DNA from: Oryzias latipes
Lineage: Eukaryota; Chordata; Actinopteri; Beloniformes; Adrianichthyidae
NCBI RefSeq assembly: GCF_002234675.1
Contig: NC_019873.2
Span: forward strand, 12,220,735-12,284,734
DNA: 64,000 bases
Reading direction: 5' to 3'
Made by a program: the position numbers and the translations under genes. The notes under the pieces were generated by a model, which worked only from the letters and a program-made list of their open reading frames with translations, had not been told where the DNA came from and did no database searches. Below are positions 12,501 to 21,241 of this stretch, one piece after another (within the stretch, counting starts at the first letter, position 1; each line of letters opens with the position of its first letter).

Positions 12501-13443
12501 CATTCGGACTTCTGTGGAGAAGACAGTGGAGGGGAGCTGGGCTGGGCGCCAGGTCCTGCTGGAGCCTTTGGGAGGTTGGTCAAACATGAAACTTTTAAAT
12601 TCTAATTTACATGAATTTACACTCACAATTTGATCATTTCCTAGAAACATTCTACGCAGCCCAAACCAAAACACAACTCAAACGCAAATCAGAACCAGAG
12701 CCAAGGCCCCTGGTCCAAAACCACAGGGAGGAGTGTCCCATCCAACCGGTGCCAGGGGCCGCTCCAAGGTCACTGTGCCCAAGCCGTTCCAGATGATGCT
12801 CAGAGAGGAGGAGAAGAAGAAGCACCAGGTGCGCACACGCTCAGAGATCGAGCTGGAGAACACGCTGCTCAGACAGGAGCTGGAGGAGCTGCGGGAATGC
12901 CAGAAGAAGTTCAGGGCGACGCCAGCTCCGGCCCACATCCACCTCCCTCTTTATGAGGTCATCAGCCGCCGCCAAAAGAACATCCGTGAGAACATTCGGG
13001 GATCTGCTGCTGTCTTCCCAAAACCTTTCCACTTCTTGGAGAGAGAAAAAAGGAAGAGGGAGGCCAGGATGGAGGCCGAACTGGGGACCTTCAGTCACAG
13101 GGAGGAGCGGCGGGCCTTCAGTGCCAGAGCCATGCCCAGCTCCGTGTATGGATCCACAGCAGACACCAGGAAGTCCAGCAGCCGTCAGCAGCCTCAAAGC
13201 TTCTGCACTCTGGAGAGGGACGTGACCGACGGCCAGAGCGACCAGAGCTCCGACCTGGAGGACGACTGCAGGCCTCAAAGACCTTCATCCTCCAAGGCGG
13301 TGAAGAAACACATAGAGCTGTCCATCGAGATGGTGGGCGACAGGGAGTGGTCCCCGTACAAAATCCCCATGAGGAGCGTCTGCGCACCCCAGCAGCTGCA
13401 GGGATCAAGCTTTAAAGACAGGAGCCAGCACACCAGCCTGTGA
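9505..13443 (+). CDS. fam161a: FAM161A-like ciliary/centrosomal protein, 4 coding exons, C-terminally short
   Basis: Coding exons 9505-9579, 11926-12191, 12398-12574 and 12645-13443 join with matching phases (0, 2, 2) at GT/AG sites into 1317 nt, 438 codons plus stop. Exon 1 begins MFRSAALESRELLALFGG. Exon 2 holds SNQEYYRRLEELKSTHLRNM, like the NEEY...KKVEELK segment of FAM161A rather than FAM161B. Exon 4 carries the family core (VTVPKPFQMMLREEEKKK, ECQKKFRATPAPAH, LPLYE, then KPFHFLEREKRKREAR), with charged helices likely to form coiled coil. FAM161A proteins bind microtubules at the photoreceptor connecting cilium and centrosome. The product ends shortly after SPYKIPMR, before the C-terminal part of the family domain, whereas human FAM161A is over 600 residues. 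A poly-G run follows the stop and a polyadenylation signal lies at 13548. Family assignment is strong; A versus B rests on exon 2 similarity and on the 2p-type neighbours. Confidence 0.85.
9950..10210. repeat. Diverged dispersed repeat, copy 2 (intron 1 of the FAM161A-like gene)
   Basis: Similar by eye to 1590-1810: CCAAGTCACTGATTGGTCAA, a CGTGTTCAATAGC motif and TTTTGTACGTAG occur in the same order. Ends and family are not defined. Confidence 0.45.
10581..10611. repeat. Perfect short inverted repeat (hairpin)
   Basis: AAATCTCAAAGCCA, a 3-nt spacer, then its exact reverse complement TGGCTTTGAGATTT. It lies in intron 1 of the FAM161A-like gene. Related half-sites (CTTTGAGATTTGCA and AATCTCAAAGACATT) occur near 10788 and 11153. 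Confidence 0.8.
11004..11063. repeat. 60-bp imperfect hairpin
   Basis: ACAAAAGGGGTTTATTCAGACA pairs with the region ending TATAACCCCTTTTGT, with a 5-nt bulge on one arm and a short central loop. It could be a tiny MITE-like insertion in intron 1; I see no obvious target duplication. Confidence 0.6.
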
Positions 13444-13547
13444 TGGACAGTTCTAAGCAGGAAGGGGGGGGGGGGGTCTTCATACAGTCTCAAATGTAGT
13501 AAACAGTGCAACTCTGTGTCCTGTAGTGACTTGCAAGCTCTTTTGTC

Positions 13548-13553
13548 AATAAA
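13548..13553 (+). terminator. Polyadenylation signal AATAAA of the FAM161A-like gene
   Basis: A canonical AATAAA lies about 105 bp after the stop codon. It supports the short exon 4 as a genuine 3' end rather than an unrecognised splice donor. Confidence 0.7.
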
Positions 13554-13599
13554 GATGGTGGTTTTTGAAGAATTTGAGCGAGTTTTACTTTCTTTTCCT

Positions 13600-16140
13600 C
13601 CAGTGGAAAGAACAGTAATCAGGTTTGTCAGTGTGCCCTCCCATCACAACTCAGAAATCTCAGAGACGAGTCCGCTTTCATGTCCTAAAGAATCCATTAG
13701 AGGTGTAACAACTCATTTAAACGACAATTTGATTCATTTAGTTAATTTGAAGTAGCCGTCTCAGAACAGTAGCGTCTGCTCAGCGCCTCTGAGAAGCTTT
13801 TGTTATTTTGCCTGAACATGTGCAGAAACGGTTTCATGTTTTTGATTGTTCTGTAAATGATACTGTTGGTGCCGTTTCAAGATAGTAGTGCTGAAATCAA
13901 CAAAGATTTTTTGGAGATGTGGACATTACAAGGCAAAGATGCACGAATAGATAGATAAAAAAAAATCAAATTTCTTCTTCGGTTCCACCTGCAGCAAGGT
14001 TTTTGGGTTTTCAACCATGGGTGATATGAAATTAAAAAAACACCTTATGAATAGTAAAATAAAGTAAAATATGTTTTAACTCAAAGTATAACATCAAAAG
14101 TATTCATTCAGATGTCCAGGTTACACGTACAATGTTTTCTAATGCAGGCATTTACGTTCATTAGTGGTTCACAGTAAAGGCACACGTTGTTCTGAAGATG
14201 CGCATGCGCAAAATACCTGTGCACGGAAGAACTGCTTAAAAAATAAAAAATAAAGAATCAGAGAAGTTTCATCATCCTTGCATTTACCCTGATCTGCAGC
14301 ACGGTGGCTCTGTTAGCTATAAACCTAGACAAAGTCACACAGGTGACATCGCGTGGAGGTGTGTGTGTTAAAGTTAAAGAGTCCCGTGCCGCTCAGTCGT
14401 CCTGCACGTCTCACGCGAGGGGCTTGTGTCTGCAGTCCAGCATCATTCTCTCTCCAGTGTTCCGAGCCGACCAGAGGGAACATGATGCGGAAATATTTCT
14501 TCCTGCTTCTGTTCGGTAAGAAAACCTTTGAAGAAGTTATTTTCTGTTGAAATGATTGGCTCGCCGACTCGCGCTCAGTCGGTATAGTTTGTAGTGGAAA
14601 ACAATTACGATCCGATTAAACATATTAATGTTTAGCAGCGTTCTGCGTTAGTCTGCCGCTGTTTGCTGATCTGAGAGGACCTCACTGTAATATTTCATCA
14701 TCTGCGGAGGAGGAACAGGGGCAAGTCGCCTTATTATTAGACATGTAGAGCCCGTTAGGTGGACGGGAAACCAAAGGTTTGCCTATTGTGAGGCTATTGT
14801 AAGCAAATCTGAGCTGGGAAGTGAGGGCGCATGGTGATAATAGTAGTTTGTTGATCTCTTATCATTTTGAGGTCTATTATAAAAACTTGTTTTTAATCTA
14901 TAGCAGTGCAGAAACAAATGTATACGTCACGGTGTTAATACTTTTAATTAGAGTTTATGTCAATATGAGTTTTAGCTACACTTTAGGGTTTGAGGTTTAT
15001 AGAATTGCAATCTGGTTTGTTTACAAGGATCTGAATGGTGACTGCGGAAATCCCCTTTCTTGAAAAATCTTCCAGCATTTGGAGATCCTGATAAAACATG
15101 TAACAAAAAAAATCTGAAACCATGGTGACAAGTAATGCCAACAGCTGATCCTTTGTCTTTGTCACTTGCTCCCCGTTATGGGGCATGCCCTCTTCAGTTT
15201 ATCTGATCTGGACTTGAGGTGCTGTGCCTCCTCTCTGCAGGCTGCCTCAATGCTGAGATTTAGTTAGATCAGCTCTTGTGGGTTCTCCTTCAAATGTTTG
15301 GGTTCATTTCTGAATGAAGTGTCTCCAGCAGCATTGGTGTAAGATGTCGCAACATCCTCACTTTTTCCTCACAGAGAGAGGACTTAATCTGTCGCAGGAG
15401 GTTAGAGGGCAGAACACATAAAGCAACATTTGGTGCAAATATCTCAGCTGAATCTTTGCAAGTTTTTGTCTCCTATTTACAAAAAAGTGTGTTTTTTTAA
15501 GAGTCTTCTGGTCATCAGGTCCAAAACTCAGACTTATATTTAAGCTTGGCATGTTATGGCCAGAGGAACAAATCCGGAATATTCCCACTGTTGATGATCT
15601 ACATGTGCCCACAAGCAGGTTAAGCCTAAACCAGGACGATCAACCAGTTTGTCCTCTAGTTTTGGTGCATCGTCTGCAAGCATGTAATGCAATGAAAAAA
15701 AATTTTTTTTTGTTGCTTTTGAGTTTTCTGCTTTGTTTCCTACAGGTTGGTTTCTGGTACGTTGCCAGTCAGGAATCCCCTGCAACGTCACTCAGACCCC
15801 AAAGGGGACACTTTACCTCTTGAATATCACAGCACCTGACTGGATTTACAACTGGAGCAACAAATCCACAGTACGTTTTTCCGTTTCCTTCATGTTACAG
15901 TTTAATGCGGGTGGTAGTTTGAAAGCATGCTCACCAAAGTGCTGTTCTGCAATGCAAATTTCAGTATTTTATTAAAAACTGACTTGAACTTTAATTACCT
16001 TTGGATTTTAGGTCCTCAGCACGAACAAAAAAAAGATGGATGGGGTAGTTTTAGACTCCAGCTTCAATAGTCTCCTCACAATTCCCTGCTATGAGGAAGT
16101 GAAGTATCTCTGCCTCTGCAAATCCAAGGTTTGTCTGATC
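13600..16140 (+). repeat. Segmental duplication block A, copy 1
   Basis: This block is similar along its length to 33050-37735: upstream region, TATA box, exon 1, the whole of intron 1, exon 2, exon 3 and the intron up to the exon 4 acceptor. The copies differ by transposon insertions (a 1.6-kb foldback element and a 116-bp MITE only in copy 2) and by local divergence. Homology stops at the exon 4 acceptor, where the two genes continue into unrelated exons. Confidence 0.85.
14318..14323 (+). promoter_or_regulatory. Candidate TATA box of membrane-protein gene copy 1
   Basis: TATAAA lies within GGCTCTGTTAGCTATAAAC, about 160 bp before the start codon, and is conserved at the equivalent place in copy 2 (33878-33883). 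Motif plus conservation only; no start-site data. Confidence 0.5.
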
Positions 16141-16811
16141 TGTTGATACAGGCCCACTGAGGACCTAGATGTACATCATGAACACAAAACATCATTTGGA
16201 TTCAAGTGTTTCGCTTCTTCTGTCTCTCTGTCCAGAATGAACCAACCACTGCCACATGCAAGAGTGAGTATTCCTTTTCCTTTATTCAAGGGACTATTAC
16301 ACTCCATGTGACATTGTTCTGCTTTTATTCTTGTGGCTTCATGTACCATCAGAGCAGACGGACAAACTTTTTTCTGACTTTATCTTACTTTTGCCTTTTT
16401 GACAGCCTCCTGCCCTGTATCTTCTCCAAGGAATGGTGGTGAGGAATCTGACCGTTCAGAAATTCATCATCCTGCTCTGTCAGGTTCAGGTAAAACATCA
16501 TAATGTATAATGCCATCTAGTGTTTGGTGGTTTCATTAATTTAAAGAGTGGCTATTCTTTATAATATATTTATACAATATTTTTGTCTTGTAGAAACTTC
16601 TCCAAATCACATTGTGGTTCCTGTGACCGTCTTCTTCCTGCTGATTGTTGCAGTCGTCTTCCTTGTTGTCTAAAGGTACCTTCAGAGGGAAACAAGCATC
16701 ACTGCACCTGATTATCAGATCCAAATAACCTTTTTTTTGTTTGTTTACAGAAAAATAAGGGTAGACGAATCAGAAGTGCTTCCTCCTGAAAATGTAATGC
16801 TGGACATATAA
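14482..16811 (+). CDS. Unrecognised type I membrane protein, paralogue copy 1
   Basis: Exons 14482-14515, 15746-15870, 16012-16128, 16236-16263, 16406-16489 and 16594-16675 join in phase at GT/AG sites. Exon 1 is a signal peptide (MMRKYFFLLLFG). Exons 2-3 encode a small ectodomain with sequons NVT, NIT, NWS and NKS and several cysteines (VRC, IPC, IPCYEEV, CLCK). Exons 4-5 are a polar, possibly stalk-like segment. Exon 6 is one hydrophobic segment (VVPVTVFFLLIVAVVFLVV) directly followed by TAA at 16671, giving 155 residues. Splicing at 16675 to exon 7 (16751-16811) would continue in the same frame through a 20-residue acidic tail ending VMLDI, so the TAA looks like a recent truncation of a cytoplasmic tail. 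I do not recognise the family; an immune-type receptor is a guess from the architecture. Two start codons are in tandem and the first is used here. Confidence 0.7.
16671..16811 (+). pseudogene. Disconnected cytoplasmic-tail exon of copy 1
   Basis: After the TAA at 16671-16673 the exon has two more bases and a GTACC donor. Exon 7 begins at 16751 after TTTACAG and reads KIRVDESEVLPPENVMLDI then stop, in the phase that the donor would supply. The tail is intact except for the upstream stop, so it is either untranslated 3' sequence in this allele or restored in other alleles or splice forms. Confidence 0.6.
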
Positions 16812-17032
16812 AGTTCATCAGGAGCTGTAGAGCATATAAGCCAATTTTCAAGTTTTCAAGGTTTTAGTCTCCCTTTTGTTTGAAAAGGGCTTTTAAAACC
16901 AGCATCTCATCAGTCCTGCAGTTAAACTTGCATGAATGAAAACCTGTATTTAAAGGAAATTTAATTTTTTTAGTGCCTTAAAGCTTTCAACCTTTTATAA
17001 AGTCAGTTTTGGGTCATGTGAACTGGTGCTTA

Positions 17033-17794
17033 TGTAACGAGTGTTAAGTTTATTAGTGTAATTCCACCAAATCCATGGTAAACTGCCGTTTTCATACATT
17101 TGCACCAGAGTATTTCATCTGTCTGAGGGTACTTGAACTCACCACGAGCACGCTAGCAGGTGCTAATGAACATGCGCACTTAGACTGCTGGGAGCCGTGG
17201 CTGAGGTAAGACGTGAATCGCCGAGTGTCCACCCTTATTAGTTTTATTTCTTTGTAAATTGTTCATTAGTGTGTTACACTCATAACTCACAAAGTTGGGA
17301 ATCGTGTGGTGTCAATTTTACGTAATTTGTGTTTTATTTATTTTTGGCTGCTCTATATCAGCAGATCTGCACTGCTTCGCGTGAACTAGTTGAGGTTCGC
17401 GCCATTTTTCTTTGATGTTTAAATTAACTTTTCTTTCTTTTTTGTTCATTTTTCAATTGTTTAAGGGGGAAAAAAATCACACAGAAGAAACTCCAGACAG
17501 CATTCTGAATTTGTATTTTCTGTTAACCAGGTACGGTGCAGTTTTCTCTTTTTATCGTGTTCTTTTTGTATTACTTTACATGCTGTGGGGGGAGGTGCTA
17601 ATAAGCATGAGCACTGAGACTGCTGGGAGCCGTGGCTGAGGGGGAAAAAAATCACACAGAAGAAACTCCAGACAGCATTCTGAATTTGTATTTTCTGTTA
17701 ACCAGGTACAGATTAAAAGAGTTTGACTCGGCATCCAAGTGTGGTCTCTCATTCGCCTGAACACAACGCAGAGCGGAAAACTCCACCAGTTACA
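17033..17794 (+). repeat. 5' LTR
   Basis: 762 bp, TGTAAC...GTTACA. It contains internal duplications: a 67-bp stretch beginning GGGGGAAAAAAATCACACAG at about 17465 recurs at about 17640, and a stretch with GACTGCTGGGAGCCGTGGCT at about 17182 recurs at about 17617. Both are also present in the 3' LTR. Confidence 0.95.
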
Positions 17795-19244
17795 TTGGTG
17801 CCGTGACCCGGATAATAATAATCCAGACGTTGATGAATGTGTTTCTGATGGGGCGGTTAATTCGAATGTGGGTTTTGGGAGGGGATGGTTTAAAGATGTT
17901 ACTGAGACTCCCCAGGTAGGAGCGTTAAGAACGCCGAGGTTGAGCTCTACTCGTGTAAACCCCCCCTTACATGTTACAAACTCACAAGACACAGACAGAG
18001 CTGAGCTCAGCATTTTAATATCTGACCTGGCTAATCAGATTGGTCAGTCTATTGCTGCTCAGATTCAGAACAATGTTGGGAGTTCTCCTTCACAGTCCCA
18101 CAGCAGTTTTCAAACAGCTCCAAGTCATCCTGAGCTGAACCTGTCTGGTGTCAAACTTGTAATGCAGTCTGATGTTAAGGAACCACCAATATACAGAGGT
18201 GATGGGAGTGACAAATGCTCAGTTTATGAGTGGGTTCAGATGGTAGAGCTTTTTCTGTCTAAGAAAGAATTTCCAGTTCAACAACAGAAAACTGAAGTTT
18301 TAACTAAGTTGTTGGGAAAAGCTAGAGATGTAGTGACTGTGACTTTACGTAATCTTCCATTGACTGACGACTCTCAAACACCTGCTGTTATATTCGACTT
18401 ATTAAAGCAGCACTTTGGTGAGCTAGCCTACTCTGCTATGCCCATGGCTGACTTTTATGACACCAAGCCACTCCCCACCGAAAGTGTGATGGACTACTGG
18501 ATCAGGCTGAACAAGGCCATCGACGTTGCTGATGAATGCCTGCGGAGACAAGGTAGAAGTGTGGTGGACCCAGGCAGGGAGGTGTCTATGATGTTCATTA
18601 AGTATTGCCCAGACCCAGTCCTTGCAAACAGGCTGAGTTTTAAATCTGCAGAAGAATGGACAACTAGTGAGGTTCAGGAGCGCATCACCATGTTCCAGCG
18701 GGAGAGTCGGGCTAGAAACCGCCAGTTCTCCACCTCGCCAAGGGTTGTGACTAGTTACCCCCAATCTGCAGCTGCTGGTGAACATGCATGTGGACCAACA
18801 GAAAAAGCAAACATAACTTCCAGTGCTCAACTGTCAAGCATGCAGGCTCTGCAGCAGTCAGTCCCTTTGCTGCCGTCATCTGCCCCACCCACACCACAGT
18901 TTTCTTCTGACCCAACAATGAATGCTTCTACCCCTGTCTTGAACCAATCTTTGCATTTGGAGGGTGTACGCTCTCTGACACGGTTATTGGACTGTTTGGT
19001 CGCTCACCACACTCCAGCATCATCAGGTTCAGGTCAGCATGCAGCCCCTGATCGCTTTCCAAGATCCTGCAAAATATGCGGTGATGCGGCTCACTCGACT
19101 CTTTCACACTGTAGAAGAAACAATCTTTGTCTGGCATGCTTCTCTCCTGGACACTGGAAAAAGAACTGCCCAAGACGGAACCAACTGCCTTTACAGAACC
19201 GTACTCAGACCTGTGCTAACCAGACCCAGCCTTCGGGAAACTAG
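17739..19244 (+). CDS. Gag of the Ty3/gypsy element
   Basis: The 501-codon frame starts at an ATG inside the 5' LTR, reads through the primer site and ends at TAG. No other in-frame ATG occurs until 18162, which would remove 141 residues. The middle is a capsid-like helical region (YEWVQMVELFLSKKEF onward). The C-terminus has two zinc-knuckle-like motifs: CKICGDAAHSTLSHC (C-x2-C-x4-H-x5-C) and CLACFSPGHWKKNC (the classic C-x2-C-x4-H-x4-C). Gag packages element RNA in cytoplasmic particles. Pol is in another frame starting 26 bases downstream, so its expression needs frameshifting, reinitiation or a separate mechanism. Confidence 0.85.
   Translation: MWSLIRLNTTQSGKLHQLHWCRDPDNNNPDVDECVSDGAVNSNVGFGRGWFKDVTETPQVGALRTPRLSSTRVNPPLHVTNSQDTDRAELSILISDLANQIGQSIAAQIQNNVGSSPSQSHSSFQTAPSHPELNLSGVKLVMQSDVKEPPIYRGDGSDKCSVYEWVQMVELFLSKKEFPVQQQKTEVLTKLLGKARDVVTVTLRNLPLTDDSQTPAVIFDLLKQHFGELAYSAMPMADFYDTKPLPTESVMDYWIRLNKAIDVADECLRRQGRSVVDPGREVSMMFIKYCPDPVLANRLSFKSAEEWTTSEVQERITMFQRESRARNRQFSTSPRVVTSYPQSAAAGEHACGPTEKANITSSAQLSSMQALQQSVPLLPSSAPPTPQFSSDPTMNASTPVLNQSLHLEGVRSLTRLLDCLVAHHTPASSGSGQHAAPDRFPRSCKICGDAAHSTLSHCRRNNLCLACFSPGHWKKNCPRRNQLPLQNRTQTCANQTQPSGN
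17796..17813 (+). other. Primer binding site, tRNA-His type
   Basis: TGGTGCCGTGACCCGGAT begins one base after the 5' LTR. It is complementary to the 3' end of vertebrate tRNA-His except for one position (CCC where the tRNA complement would be CTC). Confidence 0.75.
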
Positions 19245-19270
19245 GACACTCACGCTCGGAGAGGGGCAGT

Positions 19271-21241
19271 GTGAGTGATGAACCAAAAACCCTCATTGCT
19301 GAAACAGATCTTGAGCTTGTCTATGTCAACGCATGCTCCATCGCTCCAGAGGGATACCAAGTTGTAGTTCAAAAGACAACAGAGGTTCCAGCCTTTAGCG
19401 AGTTATTCTATGCCCAGGTTCAGGTTGACAATGTTGAACTGAGAGGCATGATTGATTCAGGGTCTATGGCTTGCACAGTGAGTGAAGGAGCAGTACACAA
19501 ACTGTTGGAGGCAGGAGCAAAGATTGGAGATCCAAAGTCGGCAGAGCAAGTTCTTCTGGTCGGTTGTGGCGGTAAGCAGACTCATCCAAGGTGTATATAT
19601 GACTTTACGCTCACTATCTATGGGATGAGGTGCATTGTTCCTGTCTTGGTTGTTCCTGGCCAGAGAGATGACCTCATTATTGGTTCAAACGTTCTGAAGA
19701 AGTTGATGAGTGTTCTTAAGAATGACTGTGGGTTTTGGAAACATGTTTCCAACGACTGCAAACACTCTCTTCCTGAATATGAACATTTCCTTGACATGAT
19801 GTCCTGTTCAGTGAGATGGAGGGGGGCGGACGCTCCTTCCCTCATTGGAACAGTAAGGTTGCCTCGTGCAGTTACTCTTCTTCCACAAAAGGAACATTTG
19901 GTGTGGGGGAAACTCCCAACCTTCTCTCCTGTTTCACCAGGCAGCACCATCCTGGTAGAGCCCTGCTCTTCTAGAGCCAGACCCAGGAACATGTTGGTGG
20001 GACGTCTCGTCACCTCCATGTATGGAGACAGATGGGTTCCTTTGAAGATTACCAACCCTCTTACCAGACCGGTCATTCTCAGACGAAATTCCAAAGTTGC
20101 TGATGTCTCGACATGTGTTGCCATTGAGGATTTCAGCCTGAGCCAGAATCATTGCACCAGTGAGGTTCGAGATTCAGAATCCCAACCTAGACCATCTGTC
20201 TCACAAAATGACCTTAAAGCCAAGCTGAATGAACTGGGATTGAGGGAGCTTGACATCGACTCCTGTCAGGCTAGCTCTCGCTCAAAGGAGAAACTCGTGG
20301 AACTGATAGAGCAGTATGAAGACATCTTCTCACGTCATCCCCTGGATTGTGGTGAGGCACAGGGTTTTGTTCATCGCATCCACCTGACAGACGAACGACC
20401 CTTTCGCATGCCATATCGCAGGGTGCCTCCAGCTCATTACCAAAAGCTACGTCAGGTTCTGACAGATATGGAAGAGAAGGGAATCATCCGCAAATCAGTT
20501 AGCGAATATGCATCTCCTCTGGTTATGGTCTGGAAGAAGGATGGAAACTTACGTATCTGTACGGATTTCAGATGGCTGAACGCACGGACACTAAAGGATG
20601 CACACCCGCTCCCTCACCAGGCTGACTGTCTAGCAGCTCTAGGCGGCAATACGTTTTTCAGCACAATGGACTTGACATCAGGGTTTTATAACGTCCCCAT
20701 GTGTGAAGAAGACAAGCACTACACCGCTTTCACTACCCCTGTTGGGCTATACGAGTACAACAGAATGCCCCAAGGACTCTGTAATAGCCCTGCATCATTC
20801 ATGCGCATGATGTTGAATATCTTTGGAGACCTCAACTTTACCAGTCTACTCTGTTATTTGGATGATCTGCTAGTTTTTGCTTCAACTGAGGAAGAAGCTC
20901 TTCAAAGACTGCATGTTGTTTTCCAGAAGCTGAGGGATAACCATCTCAAGCTGAGTCCAAAGAAATGCCATCTTCTGCGCAGATCTGTCAAATTCTTGGG
21001 ACATTTTATTGACCAAGAGGGAGTATCTGTGGATCCTTCCAGAGTGGCTATGATCTCCAACATGCCCAAAGAGTCTCTGATGGATGTTGATGGTTCTACC
21101 CCCTCCGTAAAAAAACTTAAGTCCTTCTTGGGGGTGGTGTTTTTTTTTATCAGAGTCTCATCCCTCGGTGTTCAGCTATTGCAAAACCTCTGTTCGCTCT
21201 CACGGCTGGACAGAAGCGGAAGAGCAAACACCCTCAAATGA
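19271..21241 (+). pseudogene. Protease-reverse transcriptase part of pol
   Basis: 656 codons. A retroviral-type aspartic protease lies near residues 40-140 with its active-site DSG in RGMIDSGSMACTVS. The reverse transcriptase covers about residues 375-620 with ASPLVMVWKKDGNLRICTDF, the FSTMDLTSGF palm aspartate and the YLDD catalytic box. It converts element RNA to cDNA in virus-like particles. The frame is lost in a nine-T run at about 21140-21148; downstream residues no longer resemble the family, while the correct continuation is in the frame of the next entry. Confidence 0.85.

Noticed and set aside
12841-13278. 145-codon open frame on the minus strand
   Set aside because: Antisense shadow of FAM161A-like exon 4, whose plus frame has clear family motifs.
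13139-13710. Half of a hAT-type TIR (AGAGGTGTAACAA) upstream of copy 1, also at 33135 in copy 2
   Set aside because: No matching inverted end was found, so an element could not be delimited; it is part of duplication block A.
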